Shown here in pieces: positions 62,917 to 64,000 of a stretch of 64,000 bases of DNA. The position numbers were made by a program, and so were the translations under genes. Numbering within the stretch: position 1 is the first letter of the stretch; every line of letters starts with the position of its first letter. The stretch is from positions 1,550,001-1,614,000 of the forward strand of contig OY970337.1 in assembly GCA_963717475.1 (NCBI GenBank). The letters are read 5' to 3'. The DNA comes from AC-32 sp963717475. GTDB lineage: Bacteria; Actinomycetota; Thermoleophilia; Gaiellales; Gaiellaceae. The notes below the pieces were generated by a model. The model saw only the letters and a list, made by a program, of their open reading frames with translations. It had not been told where the DNA came from and ran no database searches.

Positions 62917-64000
62917 TCGCCGCCGCACTCGTCGTCACGGGGCTGGCCGCCGCGGCGCCGCAGGAATCTCCGCGCGTCCTCGTCGGTCACTCGGTCCGCG
63001 GGCGGGCAATCGTCGCCTACGAGCGCGGGGACGCCACCGCGCCCGCGACGCTCGTCATCGGCTCGATCCACGGGAGCGAACCGGCGGGCCTCGCCGTGAT
63101 CCGCGACCTTCGCACGATGCCGCTCCCGGCCGGCGTCCACCTCTGGCTCGTCCCGACCGTCAACCCGGACGGGCTCGCGGCCGGCACGCGCCAGAACGCA
63201 CACGGCGTCGACCTGAACCGCAACTGGCCGGTCGACTGGAAGCACAACGGCGTGCCCTGGGACGGCTACTACTCCGGCCCACGGCCGATGTCGGAGCCCG
63301 AGAACCGGGCGATGCGAGCGCTCATCCTGAAGGTCAAGCCCGCGCTGACGATCTGGTACCACCAGCCGCTCGACGAGGTCTACGGCTCGGACCCGCACGT
63401 GGCCGTCCTCAAGCGCTACGCACGGCTGAGCGGGCTGCCGTATCACAGGCTCGCGGCGCCACCCGGGGCCGCCACGCGCTGGGAGCGCAAGCGTTTCCCG
63501 CGAGGCGTCCACTTCGTGGCCGAGTTCCGCGCCGGTCGGATCTCGGCGGCAACGGCGCGCCGCAACGCGAGGGCCGTGCTCGCCCTCGCGCCGCGCGCGA
63601 CCAAGACGGCTTTCGCGCGAAACTCCCTGGCGCTCGTCACCGTCGAAAGCGAGAACCGGCTGCTGGCAGTCGACCTCCGCAACGGCCGGGTCGTCCGCCG
63701 GTGGACGCTCCCTGCCGACCCGGAGAACGTCGAGGCCTACGCCGGCCAGGCGGCCGTCGTGAGCACGAAAGCGGGCGCCGTCACGATCCTGGAGACGCGG
63801 ACCCTGAAGGTCGAGCGCGTTATCCGCGGCTTCGGCTCGCCGCACATCGCCGCGTTCTCGCCGGACGGCGAGTACGTCTACGTCACCGACGACGCTCGCG
63901 GCCAGCTCGACGTCATCCGCAATCGCGTCATCCGCCGGATCTTCGTCGGCTACGGCGCGCACCACCTCGCGTTCAGCCCCGACCAGAGGCGACTCTGGGT
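62901..64000 (+). CDS. Secreted M14-type metallocarboxypeptidase fused to a beta-propeller (3' partial)
   Basis: Signal peptide (VLRALIAAALVVTGLAAAA), then the M14 fold: zinc ligands His57 and Glu60 in IGSIHGSEPAG, the substrate-binding block HGVDLNRNWPVDWKHNG, the third zinc ligand probably in IWYHQPLDE, and the catalytic Glu in VHFVAEFRAG. After about residue 225 the sequence changes to propeller repeats (LALVTVESENRLLAVDLRNG, IAAFSPDGEYVYVTDDARG). GTG overlaps the end of the anti-sigma-like gene. Continues past the window edge. Confidence 0.88.
   Translation, partial: MLRALIAAALVVTGLAAAAPQESPRVLVGHSVRGRAIVAYERGDATAPATLVIGSIHGSEPAGLAVIRDLRTMPLPAGVHLWLVPTVNPDGLAAGTRQNAHGVDLNRNWPVDWKHNGVPWDGYYSGPRPMSEPENRAMRALILKVKPALTIWYHQPLDEVYGSDPHVAVLKRYARLSGLPYHRLAAPPGAATRWERKRFPRGVHFVAEFRAGRISAATARRNARAVLALAPRATKTAFARNSLALVTVESENRLLAVDLRNGRVVRRWTLPADPENVEAYAGQAAVVSTKAGAVTILETRTLKVERVIRGFGSPHIAAFSPDGEYVYVTDDARGQLDVIRNRVIRRIFVGYGAHHLAFSPDQRRLW

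Overview
The window is a high-GC bacterial chromosome segment. Gene order and family content point to Actinomycetota, most likely class Thermoleophilia (Gaiellales or Solirubrobacterales); this placement is an inference. Pointers are a mre/rod cluster running into RNase E/G, L21, L27, Obg, NadD and RsfS on one strand, actinobacterial families such as DUF3052 and DUF6458, many GTG/TTG starts, and several starts lying 6-10 nt after a -10-like hexamer, as in leaderless transcripts. No phage, insertion sequence, CRISPR array or restriction/defence gene was recognised.

Layout. 1-1490: edge of a secreted SGNH hydrolase with a long poly-proline linker. 1602-14603, mostly minus: tRNA-Ala, rsfS, nadD, obg, rpmA, rplU, rne/rng, rodA, mrdA, mreD, mreC, mreB (cell elongation, RNA decay, ribosome assembly), interrupted by one plus-strand membrane gene. 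14652-23846: DUF3052, tag, maf, a methyltransferase, ndk, a zinc-ribbon membrane protein, folC, valS, a flippase-like membrane protein, a HlyIII-family protein and an alpha/beta hydrolase. 23904-27180: clpX-clpP-tig protein quality control operon. 27211-33000: bicupin, five tRNAs (Leu, Arg, His, Arg, Gly), two very small genes, a PfpI-like protein, small membrane proteins, a CAP-domain protein and an AI-2E family transporter.

33204-49019 is the most unusual part. It holds a histidine phosphatase, then one roughly 2,050-residue secreted protein (vWA domain, blocks of a GSIGTA-type six-residue repeat, C25/caspase-like peptidase domain, Ig-like tail). Divergent from it is a roughly 1,270-residue cyclase-ATPase-TPR signalling protein. 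After these come tRNA-Pro, a second CAP protein, a response regulator, and a 1,310-residue membrane GAF/PAS histidine kinase whose phospho-accepting histidine is replaced by arginine. 49020-49446 has no gene but is rich in strong hairpins.

49447-64000: ileS, trxA, DUF2231 protein plus a 50-residue partner, lipid-kinase-like protein, Nudix hydrolase, cyclic-nucleotide-binding protein, an NHL/Kelch lipoprotein in an operon with a ferric-reductase-like membrane protein, a beta-lactamase-fold hydrolase, RidA, a GCS2-type carboxylate-amine ligase, a pore-loop membrane protein, an ECF sigma factor with a membrane propeller partner, and an M14 peptidase-propeller fusion cut by the window edge.

About sixteen single-base frame breaks interrupt otherwise intact conserved genes, including nadD, rplU and folC. 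This looks like indel error in the assembly rather than gene decay, so coordinates for those genes are given for the frame-corrected gene.
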